64,000 nt of DNA from Ardenticatenaceae bacterium (GTDB lineage Bacteria > Chloroflexota > Anaerolineae > Promineifilales > Promineifilaceae): NCBI GenBank assembly GCA_020634395.1, contig JACKBU010000025.1, positions 18,461 to 82,460 of the forward strand, written 5' to 3'. The notes below the pieces were generated by a model. It had not been told where the DNA came from. It saw only the letters and a program-made list of their open reading frames with translations, and ran no database searches. Each line of letters opens with the position of its first letter. The stretch's first letter is position 1. Position numbers and translations under genes: made by a program. Shown here in pieces: positions 36,955-46,572 of the stretch.

Positions 36955-37440
36955 TCATTTACGGCCAAACCATCGATGAACAGCAGCCATATACTCTGCA
37001 TATTCCGCGCCGAACCTGGCAGCCAGATAACGCTCCTCGGGGAGGATCAGGACATATAAACAAAGAACTATCGAAACCAGAAGCGTTACCAATGCCCAAA
37101 GCATATTCAGCGCCAGGGCAATGCCCAGGAAGACAAGCACACTTCCCAAGTAGAGCGGGTTTCTCGATCTGGCAAACACGCCCGTTTTAACGATTTTATC
37201 TGTAGGATGACCGGGGTCTGTGGGCTGAGCATAACGAGCCAGTTCACGACGCCCCTGGACGATAAAACCCAGGCCTACCAGAATGAGAATGATTCCGATG
37301 GGGATGAGGGCCAGCCTGAAGATGCCCGGAGGTAATGAAAGAGGGATTGCCCACTGCAAGCCGATGCTGATAAGAAAGGGAACACCAAAAACGACTTCTG
37401 CAATTTCCCAACCACGTTTGTGGGCAGAATCCCCGTTCAT
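36955..37440 (-). CDS. Isoprenylcysteine carboxylmethyltransferase-family membrane protein
   Basis: 161 aa with four to five membrane segments. GVFARSRNPLYLGSVLVFLGIAL and EERYLAARFGAEYAEYMAAVHRWF are the conserved C-terminal catalytic blocks. The bacterial substrate is unknown. Start MNGDSAH at 37440 chosen; longer frame unsupported. Confidence 0.85.
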   Translation of the reverse strand: MNGDSAHKRGWEIAEVVFGVPFLISIGLQWAIPLSLPPGIFRLALIPIGIILILVGLGFIVQGRRELARYAQPTDPGHPTDKIVKTGVFARSRNPLYLGSVLVFLGIALALNMLWALVTLLVSIVLCLYVLILPEERYLAARFGAEYAEYMAAVHRWFGRK

Positions 37441-37558
37441 TTCATTTCCAGTCCGTATATCTTTAGCTGCTGCGTGTATGGGACACGGCCGTTTCCCATG
37501 CCATTCATGCATCGCCTCCCGCGGCATCAGCCGTATCTAGCAGCGAGCGGCCAACCGA

Positions 37559-37903
37559 CTACAACTGCCAGAGACCGTGATCATTGCCGCCCTGGAGATA
37601 GATGGCGATTGTGCCATGCCCGGGGAGCTCCATCGACGACAGGGCGATCTCGCCGCCTGCTTCAACTACGGAGGCCAAAGCCGCTTCGATGTCGGCTACA
37701 AGCCAGTAGGGTCGCACCACTGGATCTTCATCTTCACGCAGAGGTGCACGCACGCCGACCAGCCCCCCGCCGGCTAGCGGCGCGGTGCGTGCGCCACCGA
37801 GTCCCGCATCGGGTTCGCTAAACTGCACGTTGTTCGTCGAGGCATAAGCGGCACATACCGCGTCTACTTCCCTGGTTACGATTTCGAGATACTGAATTTT
37901 CAT
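37559..37903 (-). CDS. VOC-family protein
   Basis: 114 aa. MKIQYLEIVTREVDAVCAAY and IEAALASVVEAGGEIALSSMELPGHGTIAIYLQGGNDHGLW are VOC blocks like those of small glyoxalase-fold hydroxylase-type proteins. Substrate unknown. Confidence 0.83.
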   Translation of the reverse strand: MKIQYLEIVTREVDAVCAAYASTNNVQFSEPDAGLGGARTAPLAGGGLVGVRAPLREDEDPVVRPYWLVADIEAALASVVEAGGEIALSSMELPGHGTIAIYLQGGNDHGLWQL

Positions 37904-37956
37904 AGTTTTACCTCAGATATAGAATAAGAAAGGCCAATCTCCCCATGCTGCCGGCG

Positions 37957-38481
37957 TTAGTCTGTGGCTTTCTTTGCCCTGGTTACCCACCCAGGCGACC
38001 AATCCGCCTTTTGCCCAAGAATCATATTCAACTGTGCCACATGCTCTTGAACGTGGCGCATGTTATCCAGGAGCAGTGCGGCGAAAGTGACTTCTCCCCA
38101 AGGGAAGCGGCATTGGAGTCTGGCCTTCTCCTCGGTTAACCCTTGAATGGTGGACTGACATTTCTGACGGCCGTGTTCGAGATAAGTGAGTAGCGTCTCT
38201 TTGCTGAAGGGTTCCTCCGGGATAATTCCTGCCGGGTCCAACTCGTCGAGTGTGAATGGCGGAGGTGGTCTGAAACCTTCTACCGAGCCGGACAGGTACA
38301 GATCAAGCCAGAAAAGCGTATGGTAGACAATATACCAAAACTCAGCTGCTCGGGGCAGCTGCTTATCCTCCCACAGGCGAACTGTCCATAACTGGTCCGG
38401 GCAGGCCATGGTTACTTTTTCCAGCATATCGATTGTAGCACCGAACTGTTGGGCCATCGCCGTTTTTAGCGTGTTCTCCAA
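37957..38481 (-). CDS. DinB-family protein
   Basis: 174 aa four-helix bundle with AAEFWYIVYHTLFWLDLYLSG and NMRHVQEHVAQLNMILGQK, which carry the metal histidines. It is the full-length relative of the truncated copy at 31359. Confidence 0.87.
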   Translation of the reverse strand: MENTLKTAMAQQFGATIDMLEKVTMACPDQLWTVRLWEDKQLPRAAEFWYIVYHTLFWLDLYLSGSVEGFRPPPPFTLDELDPAGIIPEEPFSKETLLTYLEHGRQKCQSTIQGLTEEKARLQCRFPWGEVTFAALLLDNMRHVQEHVAQLNMILGQKADWSPGWVTRAKKATD

Positions 38482-38860
38482 TCTTCACCTCCTCAACGTC
38501 TCTGCTGCCTCCAGAACTCAAAGCCACAAAACCACTCCGCCTAATGAAATCTTGTTTTCGCTATCGACGGAGATAAGTTTTGCTTTTGCAGGTGAGCGTG
38601 GGCGTTTACGGCCTCGGGCAAGTGAAGGCATTGGATGCAGCATATTGTCAGTCGGCTGCCCATACTGCCAGCAGGTAATGATCGGCATCCTGGAGGGTGC
38701 CGCCGCGGCGCACAGTAATGAACCTGGGATCGCGCTTCTTTGGTAATATCATTCGTATGGGTCGTTTCGTCTCCGTGCCCGCTGCGTCAGTTTCGGCCAA
38801 GACCACAATGACGGGGAGTTTTTAGTATAATCCTATAAATGCTCGCGCTTCGCGGAGTTC
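38482..38860. other. Intergenic region with gene fragment
   Basis: No intact gene. The fragment at 38648-38752 is the only recognisable content. Confidence 0.4.
38648..38752 (-). pseudogene. Fragment of an Imm5-like 'putative immunity protein'
   Basis: 34 codons reading MILPKKRDPRFITVRRGGTL then QDADHYLLAVWAAD before a stop. This matches from memory the N-terminus of small proteins annotated as putative immunity proteins (RDPRFIT.RRGGTL..DH..LA.WAA). The remainder is absent or out of frame. Confidence 0.45.
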
Positions 38861-38866
38861 GTGGAT

Positions 38867-39613
38867 ATGAGCGCAAAAATCAAGAATGATCAACTACTTG
38901 CTTATCTATTTGACGGCAAACCCCACACATTGTCCGGGCCAATGAGCCGCTGGATTGAGGCTTCGCGCGGCTTCAAAGAGTTCGCCAGCGAATACCGCGA
39001 TAAGATTCGCAAAAAAATCAGGATAACACAAAGTGATTCGGCCGTTCAAGACTTAATGGCGGAACTAGATGTTGCTTATCAACTGGTGCAGCAAAAACGG
39101 TTTACGGTTATCTATGAGCCGTATGGCAGCGAAAAGGGCCGCGGCCCGGACTTTGCCGTGGCCTTCAAGTCCTTTACTTTTAATGTCGAGGTAACCCGCA
39201 TCCACAGCGGCAGCCTGGAAAGAAATGAAAAATCACCGGGGTTTGAGCGGCAGCAGGTAAACGGCCGTCTCGTCGACACGGTCTGCGAAAAGCTGGGCCA
39301 GATGCGGCCCGGCATGAGCAACGTCCTCATCATTGTTTCGGACAGCGACTTTTTCGCCGCCCTGGATCTGGATCAGGCGATGACGCAAATGAAAGATCGT
39401 GTTGAACAGAAAGAGGAAGGTTTATACGGCCGTTACGGCTTCGTTAAACCGGCCGATTTTTTCAAATACTATCTGCGCTTGAGCGCCATCCTTATCCGCC
39501 CACTCGGCAGCGAGGAAACAAAAGTCTCTCCAAATCTGTGGCTCAACAACCAGGCCAAACACCCACTAACGAGTCCCCTGAAAAACGCGCTTCAAAAACT
39601 GCAGCAGCCTTGA
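38867..39613 (+). CDS. Hypothetical protein, possibly PD-(D/E)XK nuclease-like
   Basis: 248 aa. RGPDFAVAFKSFTFNVEVTRI gives a GPDF...VEV pattern that recalls the PD-(D/E)XK core, with threonine in place of the lysine. YQLVQQKRFTVIYEPYGSEK precedes it, as in many restriction-like folds. No partner methylase is nearby. Plus-strand orphan between two minus-strand groups. GTG at 38861 is an alternative start. Confidence 0.7.
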   Translation: MSAKIKNDQLLAYLFDGKPHTLSGPMSRWIEASRGFKEFASEYRDKIRKKIRITQSDSAVQDLMAELDVAYQLVQQKRFTVIYEPYGSEKGRGPDFAVAFKSFTFNVEVTRIHSGSLERNEKSPGFERQQVNGRLVDTVCEKLGQMRPGMSNVLIIVSDSDFFAALDLDQAMTQMKDRVEQKEEGLYGRYGFVKPADFFKYYLRLSAILIRPLGSEETKVSPNLWLNNQAKHPLTSPLKNALQKLQQP

Positions 39614-39648
39614 GTTCCCTTTTCCCCTGCTGATTATTGCGCAGTGAA

Positions 39649-41160
39649 TTAGCTCGTTTTTAAATCTTCTCCCAGTTTATCCATCGCCCGGGCGGACAAA
39701 GCCATGGCCGTCAATGTGGGATTTTTTTCAGCTCCTGTTGTAAAGGAACTGGCATCACAAACAACCACATTTGGCACATCGTGCAAACGATTCCAGGCAT
39801 CCAAAACACCATACTTAGGATTTTTATGCATTCGCACTGTCCCACCATAATGAACTGAATGGCCTGGGAATAACTGCGGAGCAACATCCTGAATTGTTCC
39901 TTTATAACCTGCCTCATCTAACAAGGACTGCCAATGTCCACGAGCCGATTCCATATTTTTTATTACCTCGTCGTCAAATCGGATCTTTAGTTCAAGAAGT
40001 GGCAACCCAAATTCATCCTTTTTATTCGCTTCAGGTTTTGCATAATACTTTTCAACTGGAATCATTGTCCCAAAAACCTGAACGCCTAAAACTTTTGCTT
40101 TCCCTCCGACAAATGTTAATAACTTATCTTTGAGAAAAACCGAACCGATGGTCCAAGAAGAAGCTAATAGTGGGGTTGACTCGTCATAGGGCTTCCGCGT
40201 TAAATATCCACTTGGAACAAGGGGAGAAATAGGCTTCTCTAGATCCATCGCCCACCATTCTTTGGGATGATCATGTAAGTATCGGCCCAGTATTCCCGCA
40301 CTATTCCCAAGGCCTTGGGGAAAATCTGTACAAAATGAGTCAAAAAGCAGTTTCGTGGAGCCCAATGTACCACAGGCGATCACAAAAGCAGCGCCTTCTA
40401 AACGATTCCTGCTGCCCGTGTTACGGTCATGATAAATAACTGCGTCGACTTTTTTCTTCTGGCCTGACCATTCCAGCTGAAGCGCATGTGCATTTGTAAT
40501 AAACTGAAAATTTGAATTTTTTAGCAACGGCCGGATGATATTTGTGTAGCTGTTAAATGCGGTGCCTCGTTTTGCCACCATCCATGGAGGCCCGTCTGCA
40601 AGCGGAATAATCGTTAATCCCTGACCCCGTTTTTCTGCACATCTGGCCACCCCTTCCCAATCTTTTGGTAAAAAATGATTGTACTTATGCTTCCCTACTG
40701 GCAAATTGGGAACATCTTGAGGGGTGGCCGTAATATCAAGTAGTTGCTCAGCTTTTACATAATAAGGAATAAGATCTGTATAGTCTAAAGGCCATCGGTA
40801 GCGTTCATGTAGCCGTTCTCCTTCATAAAAATCTTCAGGGGAAAACCGCGGAACTGCTCCTGTCCAATCATTAGAGAGGCCGCCAGCAGATAAATTGTAA
40901 TACCATTTTGTTTGAGCAGCTCCGGTAGCAACATGACGATCGCCTTCTTTAATTCTAGAGGGTTTCCAACGAAGTATGTTACGCCCCTGGATACGGACTA
41001 AAAACCCTTGAGGGTCCGCTTGCCCCGATTCCAACATCGTAACAGCGATTCCCTTCCGCAACAGTTCATGCGCGGCCATTGCTCCAGATGGGCCGCTGCC
41101 AATGACAATTACTCTTTGGGCATTTGAAGGATTATCTCTATTCACCATTAAGTTCTTCAT
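39649..41160 (-). CDS. GMC-type FAD-dependent oxidoreductase
   Basis: 503 aa. The FAD-binding Rossmann motif is VIVIGSGPSGAMAAHELLRKG. The GMC C-terminal blocks are HYGGTVRMHKNPKYGVLDAWNRLHDVPN, with the catalytic His region, and the ending NPTLTAMALSARAMDKL. Probable alcohol or sugar oxidation. The gene is clearly more AT-rich than its neighbours and holds almost no ACGGCCGT, which suggests recent acquisition. Confidence 0.88.
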   Translation of the reverse strand: MKNLMVNRDNPSNAQRVIVIGSGPSGAMAAHELLRKGIAVTMLESGQADPQGFLVRIQGRNILRWKPSRIKEGDRHVATGAAQTKWYYNLSAGGLSNDWTGAVPRFSPEDFYEGERLHERYRWPLDYTDLIPYYVKAEQLLDITATPQDVPNLPVGKHKYNHFLPKDWEGVARCAEKRGQGLTIIPLADGPPWMVAKRGTAFNSYTNIIRPLLKNSNFQFITNAHALQLEWSGQKKKVDAVIYHDRNTGSRNRLEGAAFVIACGTLGSTKLLFDSFCTDFPQGLGNSAGILGRYLHDHPKEWWAMDLEKPISPLVPSGYLTRKPYDESTPLLASSWTIGSVFLKDKLLTFVGGKAKVLGVQVFGTMIPVEKYYAKPEANKKDEFGLPLLELKIRFDDEVIKNMESARGHWQSLLDEAGYKGTIQDVAPQLFPGHSVHYGGTVRMHKNPKYGVLDAWNRLHDVPNVVVCDASSFTTGAEKNPTLTAMALSARAMDKLGEDLKTS

Positions 41161-41396
41161 AGATTTAGCATTTTGACTCTTTTCTTAGCATACCGTCATG
41201 AGAAGGCACTTGTTTATCTTCTGGTCACGCTAAGAAATAAGCCTTAGGCTGCCACATTTGTGAAATCTAACTATTCTACTTTGTCGCAACCGTGATTGGA
41301 TGTCAGCTTTTTTCAGTAACAGGCTTGTTTGTGTACCTTCCGGTAGACAGCCCGCAAGTTATCATTAAAGGCACTTTGCTGAGAGCAAGCATGCTG

Positions 41397-42623
41397 CTAT
41401 TCAACAGCCTGGGTCTGGCTTATGCGTGCCCTCGTACTTGAGGCTGGAGGAACCGTCGCGGTAGCGATTCCCATTCCCTGACCGAGCACGCGCCGCATTA
41501 GAAACCGATACGGCAGGCTCGGCAGTTCCGGCAGCATTGCGATGCTGCACGTACGCTTGAGAATAGCCAGCGTTTGCGGGCACGTACGTTCGGTGAGCTT
41601 CTCTTCGTTGGGACGATCGCGATAGGGGTTGCTCTTGGGGTGAGCAGTACGTCTTTCCAGAATGGGCAACCAGTTTGTATAAACGTGCCTGCCGGTGTCA
41701 AACAGGCGATTCACGCCCTGAACTGAGGCAGCCGCGCGCGCCTTGTCGGGATCATCAAACTTGAGCGTGAGGTTAGCTGCCGCGTCCTCGTCGTTGTGAG
41801 GACTTACGCGCCAACCTGCTGGAGGGAGCTTTGCGAGCTCTTGTAAAACGACTTGCCGGTGTTTGCGGCGTTTGTCCAGCAACCTGTCGAGCGACCTCAA
41901 TTGAGGGCGTAAAATGGCGGCCGCAATTTCTGGCATGCGAAAGTTAACCCCGACAAAGAGCGGCTCGTCGGCGCCGGGACTGTGGGGGCGGATGTAGCTG
42001 CCAACGTCATGGTACATCAATGCGCGGACGTGGACGCGGTCGTCATTGGTTAATAGCGCGCCGCCTTCACCAGATTTGATGTTTTTGTGTTGGTTGAAGC
42101 TGAACGCCGCGGCATGGCCGATGGAGCCAATGCGCCGCCCCTGGTAGGTCAGGCCTATGGCCTGACAGGCGTCTTCAATGACGAAGAGATCGTGTGCCGC
42201 TGCGATTTTCATGATGGCGTCCATATCGGCTACAACGTTGATCATATGGACCGGTATGATGGCCCGGGTGCGCTCGGTGATTTTATTCTCGATATCCGTG
42301 GGATCCATTGTCAGGCTGTCGTCCACCTCGACGAGTACGGGTATGGCTCCGACAGCCAGCGGGGCCGCAGCGGTTGCGACCCAGGTATAGGCGGGCACCA
42401 AAACTTCGTCACCGGGGCCAACGCCGGCTCCAACCAAAGCGCAAATCAAGGCGCTGGTGCCACTGTTTACGGCTAGCGCATGGCGGACGCCGAAGAATTC
42501 TTGTAACTCCCCTTCAAACTTGCCGACTTCTGAGACACCGCTCGTGTGGTATCGGGAGAGCCCTCCTCTTCCAAGTACTCGAACGGCAGCGAAAATTTCC
42601 GAAGCTACTGTCAGTGGTTTCAT
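41397..42623 (-). CDS. DegT/DnrJ/EryC1/StrS-family aminotransferase
   Basis: 408 aa. VNSGTSALICALVGAGVGPGDEVLVPAYTW is the PLP-phosphate loop, VIEDACQAIGLTYQGRRIGSIG the ring-stacking part and AFSFNQHKNIKSGEGGALLTND holds the Schiff-base lysine. Such enzymes make aminosugars or antibiotic parts. It stands alone, separated from the GMC gene by 236 empty bases. Confidence 0.92.
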   Translation of the reverse strand: MKPLTVASEIFAAVRVLGRGGLSRYHTSGVSEVGKFEGELQEFFGVRHALAVNSGTSALICALVGAGVGPGDEVLVPAYTWVATAAAPLAVGAIPVLVEVDDSLTMDPTDIENKITERTRAIIPVHMINVVADMDAIMKIAAAHDLFVIEDACQAIGLTYQGRRIGSIGHAAAFSFNQHKNIKSGEGGALLTNDDRVHVRALMYHDVGSYIRPHSPGADEPLFVGVNFRMPEIAAAILRPQLRSLDRLLDKRRKHRQVVLQELAKLPPAGWRVSPHNDEDAAANLTLKFDDPDKARAAASVQGVNRLFDTGRHVYTNWLPILERRTAHPKSNPYRDRPNEEKLTERTCPQTLAILKRTCSIAMLPELPSLPYRFLMRRVLGQGMGIATATVPPASSTRARISQTQAVE

Positions 42624-42853
42624 TGTGTTTTCCCCTAAGAGACAGACGATGTAAGTTTTTGTAAAACCTTGCAGTCAAAAGCTTGCATTTAAACTTAAGG
42701 GTGTGTCAATAACTGGCCTTTCTTAAGTGTCTGAAGTCTTGGATGGCTTTGCCGCTCTCAATCTTGATTTCTTGAATGCAAGAGTAGGGTTTCAGAAACT
42801 TGCAGCACATCTGGCCTTTGCCATGACAGGCGTCAGCAAGTGTACTACGAGCG

Positions 42854-43573
42854 TTACTGCCATTGGCTTAATGGAATTTCGATCCATGTGGCCTGTGCCT
42901 GTGCTACCAGCGCGCTGTCAGCCGTGTAAATTGCTGAGCCGGCGAATCGCTTCCTCCCATTTGTACCGATGGGCCAGGCGGCAACCACCAGGGCATCACC
43001 GGGTGAAACATCCCGAACCACTGATACGCACAGTTCTCCAAGGACGATTCCCAGACCATCCGGCAGCGGCACGAGGGCAAAGCCGCTTGGGCAATCCAGG
43101 GCGGACCACAGGTACACGTGTTCCACATGGCCCGAGGAATCCGCCAGCGATTGGTCGGGGACCCAGGGGGCGGCGATCACACCGACGTCGGGAAGGGGAC
43201 CGGGGAAGATCCGTAGTCCGTCGAAGTCCGACCGTTGGGGACCGCATACGAAACACTCTGGAAACTGGTGCTGCGTGAAGCCAATGAACGATTCTGCGGC
43301 CTGGCTGGCCTGTTCATAAGAAGGCGCAGTCGGTACCGACAAGTCAAGGTTTGCCCTCTGTGCTTCTGCGATGAGCGAGGTACCATTGAAGAGCCGGGCT
43401 TTATCAGCATCGCTTTCAAGCCGAAGATCAGTCTCAAGCGGCGGCGGCGCTTTCAGTCGCACAGTGATGGTGCCCTTGAGCCTGCGGGCAGTTAACCCGC
43501 ATGCATATCCACCATTGCTGGATCGCGGCGGTCCCTGGAAACGACGACTGATTCGGACGGTTTCAACGTGCAT
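42854..43573 (-). CDS. Hot-dog-fold thioesterase-like protein
   Basis: 239 aa from MHVETVRISRRF. FQGPPRSSNGGYACGLTARRL is the start block of thioesterase-superfamily proteins and FPECFVCGPQR the conserved middle; the second half repeats a hot-dog strand pattern. Not clearly part of the cassette array, which begins 140 bases to the right. Confidence 0.75.
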   Translation of the reverse strand: MHVETVRISRRFQGPPRSSNGGYACGLTARRLKGTITVRLKAPPPLETDLRLESDADKARLFNGTSLIAEAQRANLDLSVPTAPSYEQASQAAESFIGFTQHQFPECFVCGPQRSDFDGLRIFPGPLPDVGVIAAPWVPDQSLADSSGHVEHVYLWSALDCPSGFALVPLPDGLGIVLGELCVSVVRDVSPGDALVVAAWPIGTNGRKRFAGSAIYTADSALVAQAQATWIEIPLSQWQ

Positions 43574-43708
43574 GCAAAGCCTCCCAACGAGTGACGGTGA
43601 TGCCTGACCCAATTCGGGTAGGGCAAGAAGGCGGCCTTATTCCTGCTTTCTATGTAGTTGCGGAGACAGTATCAGGGCGATAAAGCCTCTGCATTTAGGG
43701 TTCCAGCG

Positions 43709-43762
43709 GCCTAACGTCGCGAGCAGCTGGGCCGCCGGGATACGGCCGTTTCCCTTCCCAGA
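43709..43762 (-). repeat. Truncated attC at left array edge
   Basis: GCCTAAC core followed by sequence alignable to the left half of the conserved attC up to ACGGCCGTTTCCCTTCCCA; the right half is missing. Marks the array border. Confidence 0.5.
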
Positions 43763-43846
43763 TAAATCAGACAAAACAAAACCACGAATAGTACAATTTT
43801 GGCGTTGAGAATCCAGCTGGCTGACATACTCCGCTCATCTGGCGGG

Positions 43847-44221
43847 TCATTCAAGTATTTTCCAGAAAGAATCTTTGCGGACGATCTTTCCTGCGACGAA
43901 CTCAAGCAGGTCAACGCCTCGCACCTCTATCTTTTGCCCGGAAACAGATGTGCCAGTCAGGGTCCATTCGGAAACTCCGAAATCACCGCAAAGCCAGTGT
44001 TGGTCTTCGCCATAATGAACATCCGGAATGCCCTCAAATCGTTTTGCCAGGCCGGCTCGCACCTCGGTTTTCCCAACATACTGATCACCGCGGGGTGCCG
44101 AGCCGCGCGGCATGTAAAAGATGCAATCCTCTGCGAAATAGTCCATTATGGAATCCAGATCATGGCGATTGAACGCTTCTAGAAAACCCTTCAACAGTTC
44201 ATAGCCCACACGCTCAGACAT
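43847..44221 (-). CDS. SnoaL/NTF2-like cassette protein
   Basis: 124 aa. GFLEAFNRHDLDSIMDYFAEDCIFYMPRG, then YVGKTEVRAGLAKRFEGIP and a C-terminal IVRKDSFWKILE are a SnoaL-like cone fold, similar to the proteins at 21432 and 61903. Leftmost gene of the array; its downstream attC is degraded. Confidence 0.85.
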   Translation of the reverse strand: MSERVGYELLKGFLEAFNRHDLDSIMDYFAEDCIFYMPRGSAPRGDQYVGKTEVRAGLAKRFEGIPDVHYGEDQHWLCGDFGVSEWTLTGTSVSGQKIEVRGVDLLEFVAGKIVRKDSFWKILE

Positions 44222-44292
44222 TCAAGACCTCCATATGCGATACCAGAGTGATAAAGAGCCAACTAACACCCCAGGCCACGCTACCACGCCAC

Positions 44293-44364
44293 GGCCGTTT
44301 CCCCCAGCGTAAATCCCGTAACAATAATACAGCACACAAACTCGACTACTTCTCCTGCCGGGCC
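44293..44364 (-). repeat. Mini-cassette (copy 1)
   Basis: ORF-less conserved unit between a degraded attC and the attC at 44365. The CCCGTA half of the usual hairpin is present but its partner is mutated. Confidence 0.65.
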
Positions 44365-44469
44365 GTCTACGCCAGCTTCAGAGGGCGGCGAGCCGGTCGG
44401 TCTGGTTAATCGAGCGGAATGAAGTGAATGAGCCGGAACCTCGCCGCTGCGCTGCAAGCATTGTTAAGC
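44365..44469 (-). repeat. attC of the alpha/beta hydrolase cassette
   Basis: Right core GTTAAGC (44463-44469) lies 15 bases past the hydrolase stop; left core GTCTACG has lost one A. The inner GC-rich arms are only partly complementary. Confidence 0.65.
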
Positions 44470-44484
44470 AGCGCCCAAGTCAGG

Positions 44485-45411
44485 CTAACGCCCTCCCCTG
44501 GATGTGATCCAGTCCAGCAGAATTTCTAGATACTGCGCGGACAATTGATCCTTTTTACGGCCGTCTGCATAGTGCATAAGATGGTCAACACCAGCCAGGG
44601 TCACGAACTTAACATCGTCCATGTGGGCCGTCACATCTTGGTAATTGGACCGGCTTTTTGAAATCGGCACCCATCGATCGTGATCCCCAAAGAAAAAGAG
44701 GGTTGGCTGCTTCAGATTTTGCCAGATGGGAAGGGGATCATAATCCATTTCGTAATACCATTTGGACAGAGTGACCTCTTCGGGCAGCCTGTCATCCCTG
44801 GGGATATAGGCGTGTTTAAACCAAGGCTCTTTCTCTGCTTCCTTGAGTTGCTCCAGTAACTTATTACGTTCCAGTTTTCCACGATAATACTCGTTGACCT
44901 GATGACGGAGAGCAAGTGCCCGCTGCTGAGCCTCCTCAGAGAAACCCGCTTCGGTCAAGGTGTACCTGGCACCAAAATCCATCTGGGCAGCAGGGGACAC
45001 GGCGCAACCAGAGACGATGACCAAGAAGGCAGCGGCTGGTTCCATTGTCGCCACGATCGGCGCAATCCAACCGCCCTGGCTGATGCCGTACAGGCCAATC
45101 CGAGCCGCATCTATATCTGGGCATTGGCGCAAGTAGGTGAAGGCAGCCGCTCCATCTGTAGCCAGGTCTTCGAAATCCGCTGTGGAAAAGTCACCGGCTG
45201 ATTCACCGGAGCCGCGCCGATCGTAGACAAGAACCGAAACACCGCGAGCTGGAAGGGCGGTTTTGAGATGATCGTAGAAGGGATCAAGGCGCGAACCGCC
45301 GCTGGCCGAGTGAAGGACAATCACGGCCGGAAACGGACCGGGACCGTTTGGTTTGTGCAGTGTTCCTTGTAACTGGATTCTGCCGCTAGAGAATTTTATT
45401 TCTTCAATCAC
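44485..45411 (-). CDS. Alpha/beta hydrolase (cassette gene)
   Basis: 308 aa. PFPAVIVLHSASGGSRLD is the oxyanion strand, LYGISQGGWIAP the nucleophile elbow (Ser), PTLFFFGDHDRWVP carries the acid and VDHLMHYADGR the His. A possible esterase or peptidase. Intact and followed by its attC. Confidence 0.88.
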   Translation of the reverse strand: MIEEIKFSSGRIQLQGTLHKPNGPGPFPAVIVLHSASGGSRLDPFYDHLKTALPARGVSVLVYDRRGSGESAGDFSTADFEDLATDGAAAFTYLRQCPDIDAARIGLYGISQGGWIAPIVATMEPAAAFLVIVSGCAVSPAAQMDFGARYTLTEAGFSEEAQQRALALRHQVNEYYRGKLERNKLLEQLKEAEKEPWFKHAYIPRDDRLPEEVTLSKWYYEMDYDPLPIWQNLKQPTLFFFGDHDRWVPISKSRSNYQDVTAHMDDVKFVTLAGVDHLMHYADGRKKDQLSAQYLEILLDWITSRGGR

Positions 45412-45450
45412 CGCACTACCTTATTCATGGGAAACAAATGCTTTGTACCA

Positions 45451-45529
45451 CCTTAACCCTCGATAAGCCGCGCCAACCGGCCACGGCCGTTTCCTTTCCC
45501 ATTCCTGCGCGTTTCATTGGTGGGTAGAC
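45451..45529 (-). repeat. Conserved-type attC, degraded right core
   Basis: Left core CCTTAAC and the CGATAAGCCGCGCCAAC arm are intact; the right core reads GGGTAGAC instead of GTTAGAC. Confidence 0.6.
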
Positions 45530-45637
45530 GGCCGTTTGCCCCAGCGCAAATCCCGCAACAGTACCTGACATACCAGCCGGCCCAATTGGCCACGGCCGTT
45601 TCCAACCCATTTGTGCGCGTTTCATTTGTGGGTAGAC
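45530..45637 (-). repeat. Chimeric mini-cassette fused to a half attC
   Basis: Mini-cassette start up to CCCGCAACAGTACCTGACA, then a jump into the inside of the conserved attC (GGCCACGGCCGTTTCC) ending in GGGTAGAC. The same join occurs at 50115-50249. Confidence 0.6.
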
Positions 45638-45719
45638 GGCCGTTTCCTCCTGCGCAAGACCCGTAACAGTAATACGGGGTAATACGGGGTGCAAACTCGA
45701 CTACTTTTCCTGCCGGGCC
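45638..45719 (-). repeat. Mini-cassette (copy 2)
   Basis: Typical unit with CCCGTA...TACGGG hairpin and a 10-bp tandem duplication (AATACGGGGT twice). Confidence 0.7.
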
Positions 45720-45779
45720 GTCTAACACCGCCTCCGCCAGTAGGCCGCGAAGCGGCGTCGGGTGGAAGCAAGGTTGGGT
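45720..45779 (-). repeat. attC of the methyltransferase cassette
   Basis: Cores GTCTAAC (45720) and GTTGGGT (to 45779), 60 bp, with an inner GCCGC-GAA-GCGGC stem. It begins 5 bases past the methyltransferase stop. Confidence 0.75.
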
Positions 45780-45784
45780 GGTTC

Positions 45785-46516
45785 TTAAAAACCATAGATT
45801 GATATATGCGCTTTGCTATGTATATCGAATGGAGATCGCTGCCAATTAGCAAATCTTTGAACGAGCCGCATTCCTGCAATGCGCGCCATTAAATCCATTT
45901 CGCCTGGAGTAATTAGGCGGCAAACAATGGGCGACATCATGATGCCCTGTGTAGTAAATCGAATATGATTTTCTTCGAGTAATTGTGTGACGGGATCATA
46001 ACGGGCGACATCAAGTCCGACTGTGGCTTGGCCGACGTATTCAGTGTGAACATAATCGGATTTATCTGGGGAAATCCAGGCATGTGGCAAGGCGGTTTCA
46101 ACGATGAAATATCCATTGAGGGTAAGGTGGCGCGCCGCGTTTTCAAAACAACGAATCTGGTCATCCGCGGTGAGAAGATTAAAGATGGTGTTAAAGACCA
46201 AATATACGAGAGGGTATTGATGGTTGGTAGTTGCCCTACTCATATCTCCAATAATTACGTTGATATTTTGCCCTTCTGGTTTGGCGCGGAGTTGTTCTAC
46301 CATATGGGGTGATAATTCAATGCCATCTACTTGGACACCCTTTTTTGCTAGTGGAAGTGCGATACGCCCTGTACCAATGGCAAATTCAAGTGCGGAGCCT
46401 TCTTTTGCAAATTCTGCAAGAAACGCAGCTGCATCTTCTTCGTCACCACGCTTGTAATCAGCGTAATCTGCCGCTACATCTACACCGAAACTTGTTGCCG
46501 GGTCAAAATCTTTCAT
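45785..46516 (-). CDS. Class I SAM-dependent methyltransferase (cassette gene)
   Basis: 243 aa. VAADYADYKRGDEEDAAAFL precedes motif I ALEFAIGTGRIALPLAKKG and VDGIELSPHMVEQL. More AT-rich than the flanking chromosome, which suits a mobile cassette. Substrate unknown. Intact. Confidence 0.88.
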   Translation of the reverse strand: MKDFDPATSFGVDVAADYADYKRGDEEDAAAFLAEFAKEGSALEFAIGTGRIALPLAKKGVQVDGIELSPHMVEQLRAKPEGQNINVIIGDMSRATTNHQYPLVYLVFNTIFNLLTADDQIRCFENAARHLTLNGYFIVETALPHAWISPDKSDYVHTEYVGQATVGLDVARYDPVTQLLEENHIRFTTQGIMMSPIVCRLITPGEMDLMARIAGMRLVQRFANWQRSPFDIHSKAHISIYGF

Positions 46517-46572
46517 ACTTATTTCACACTCTTTTTCTGAGCCGGAATGAACATATCATTGTAGACTTTACC

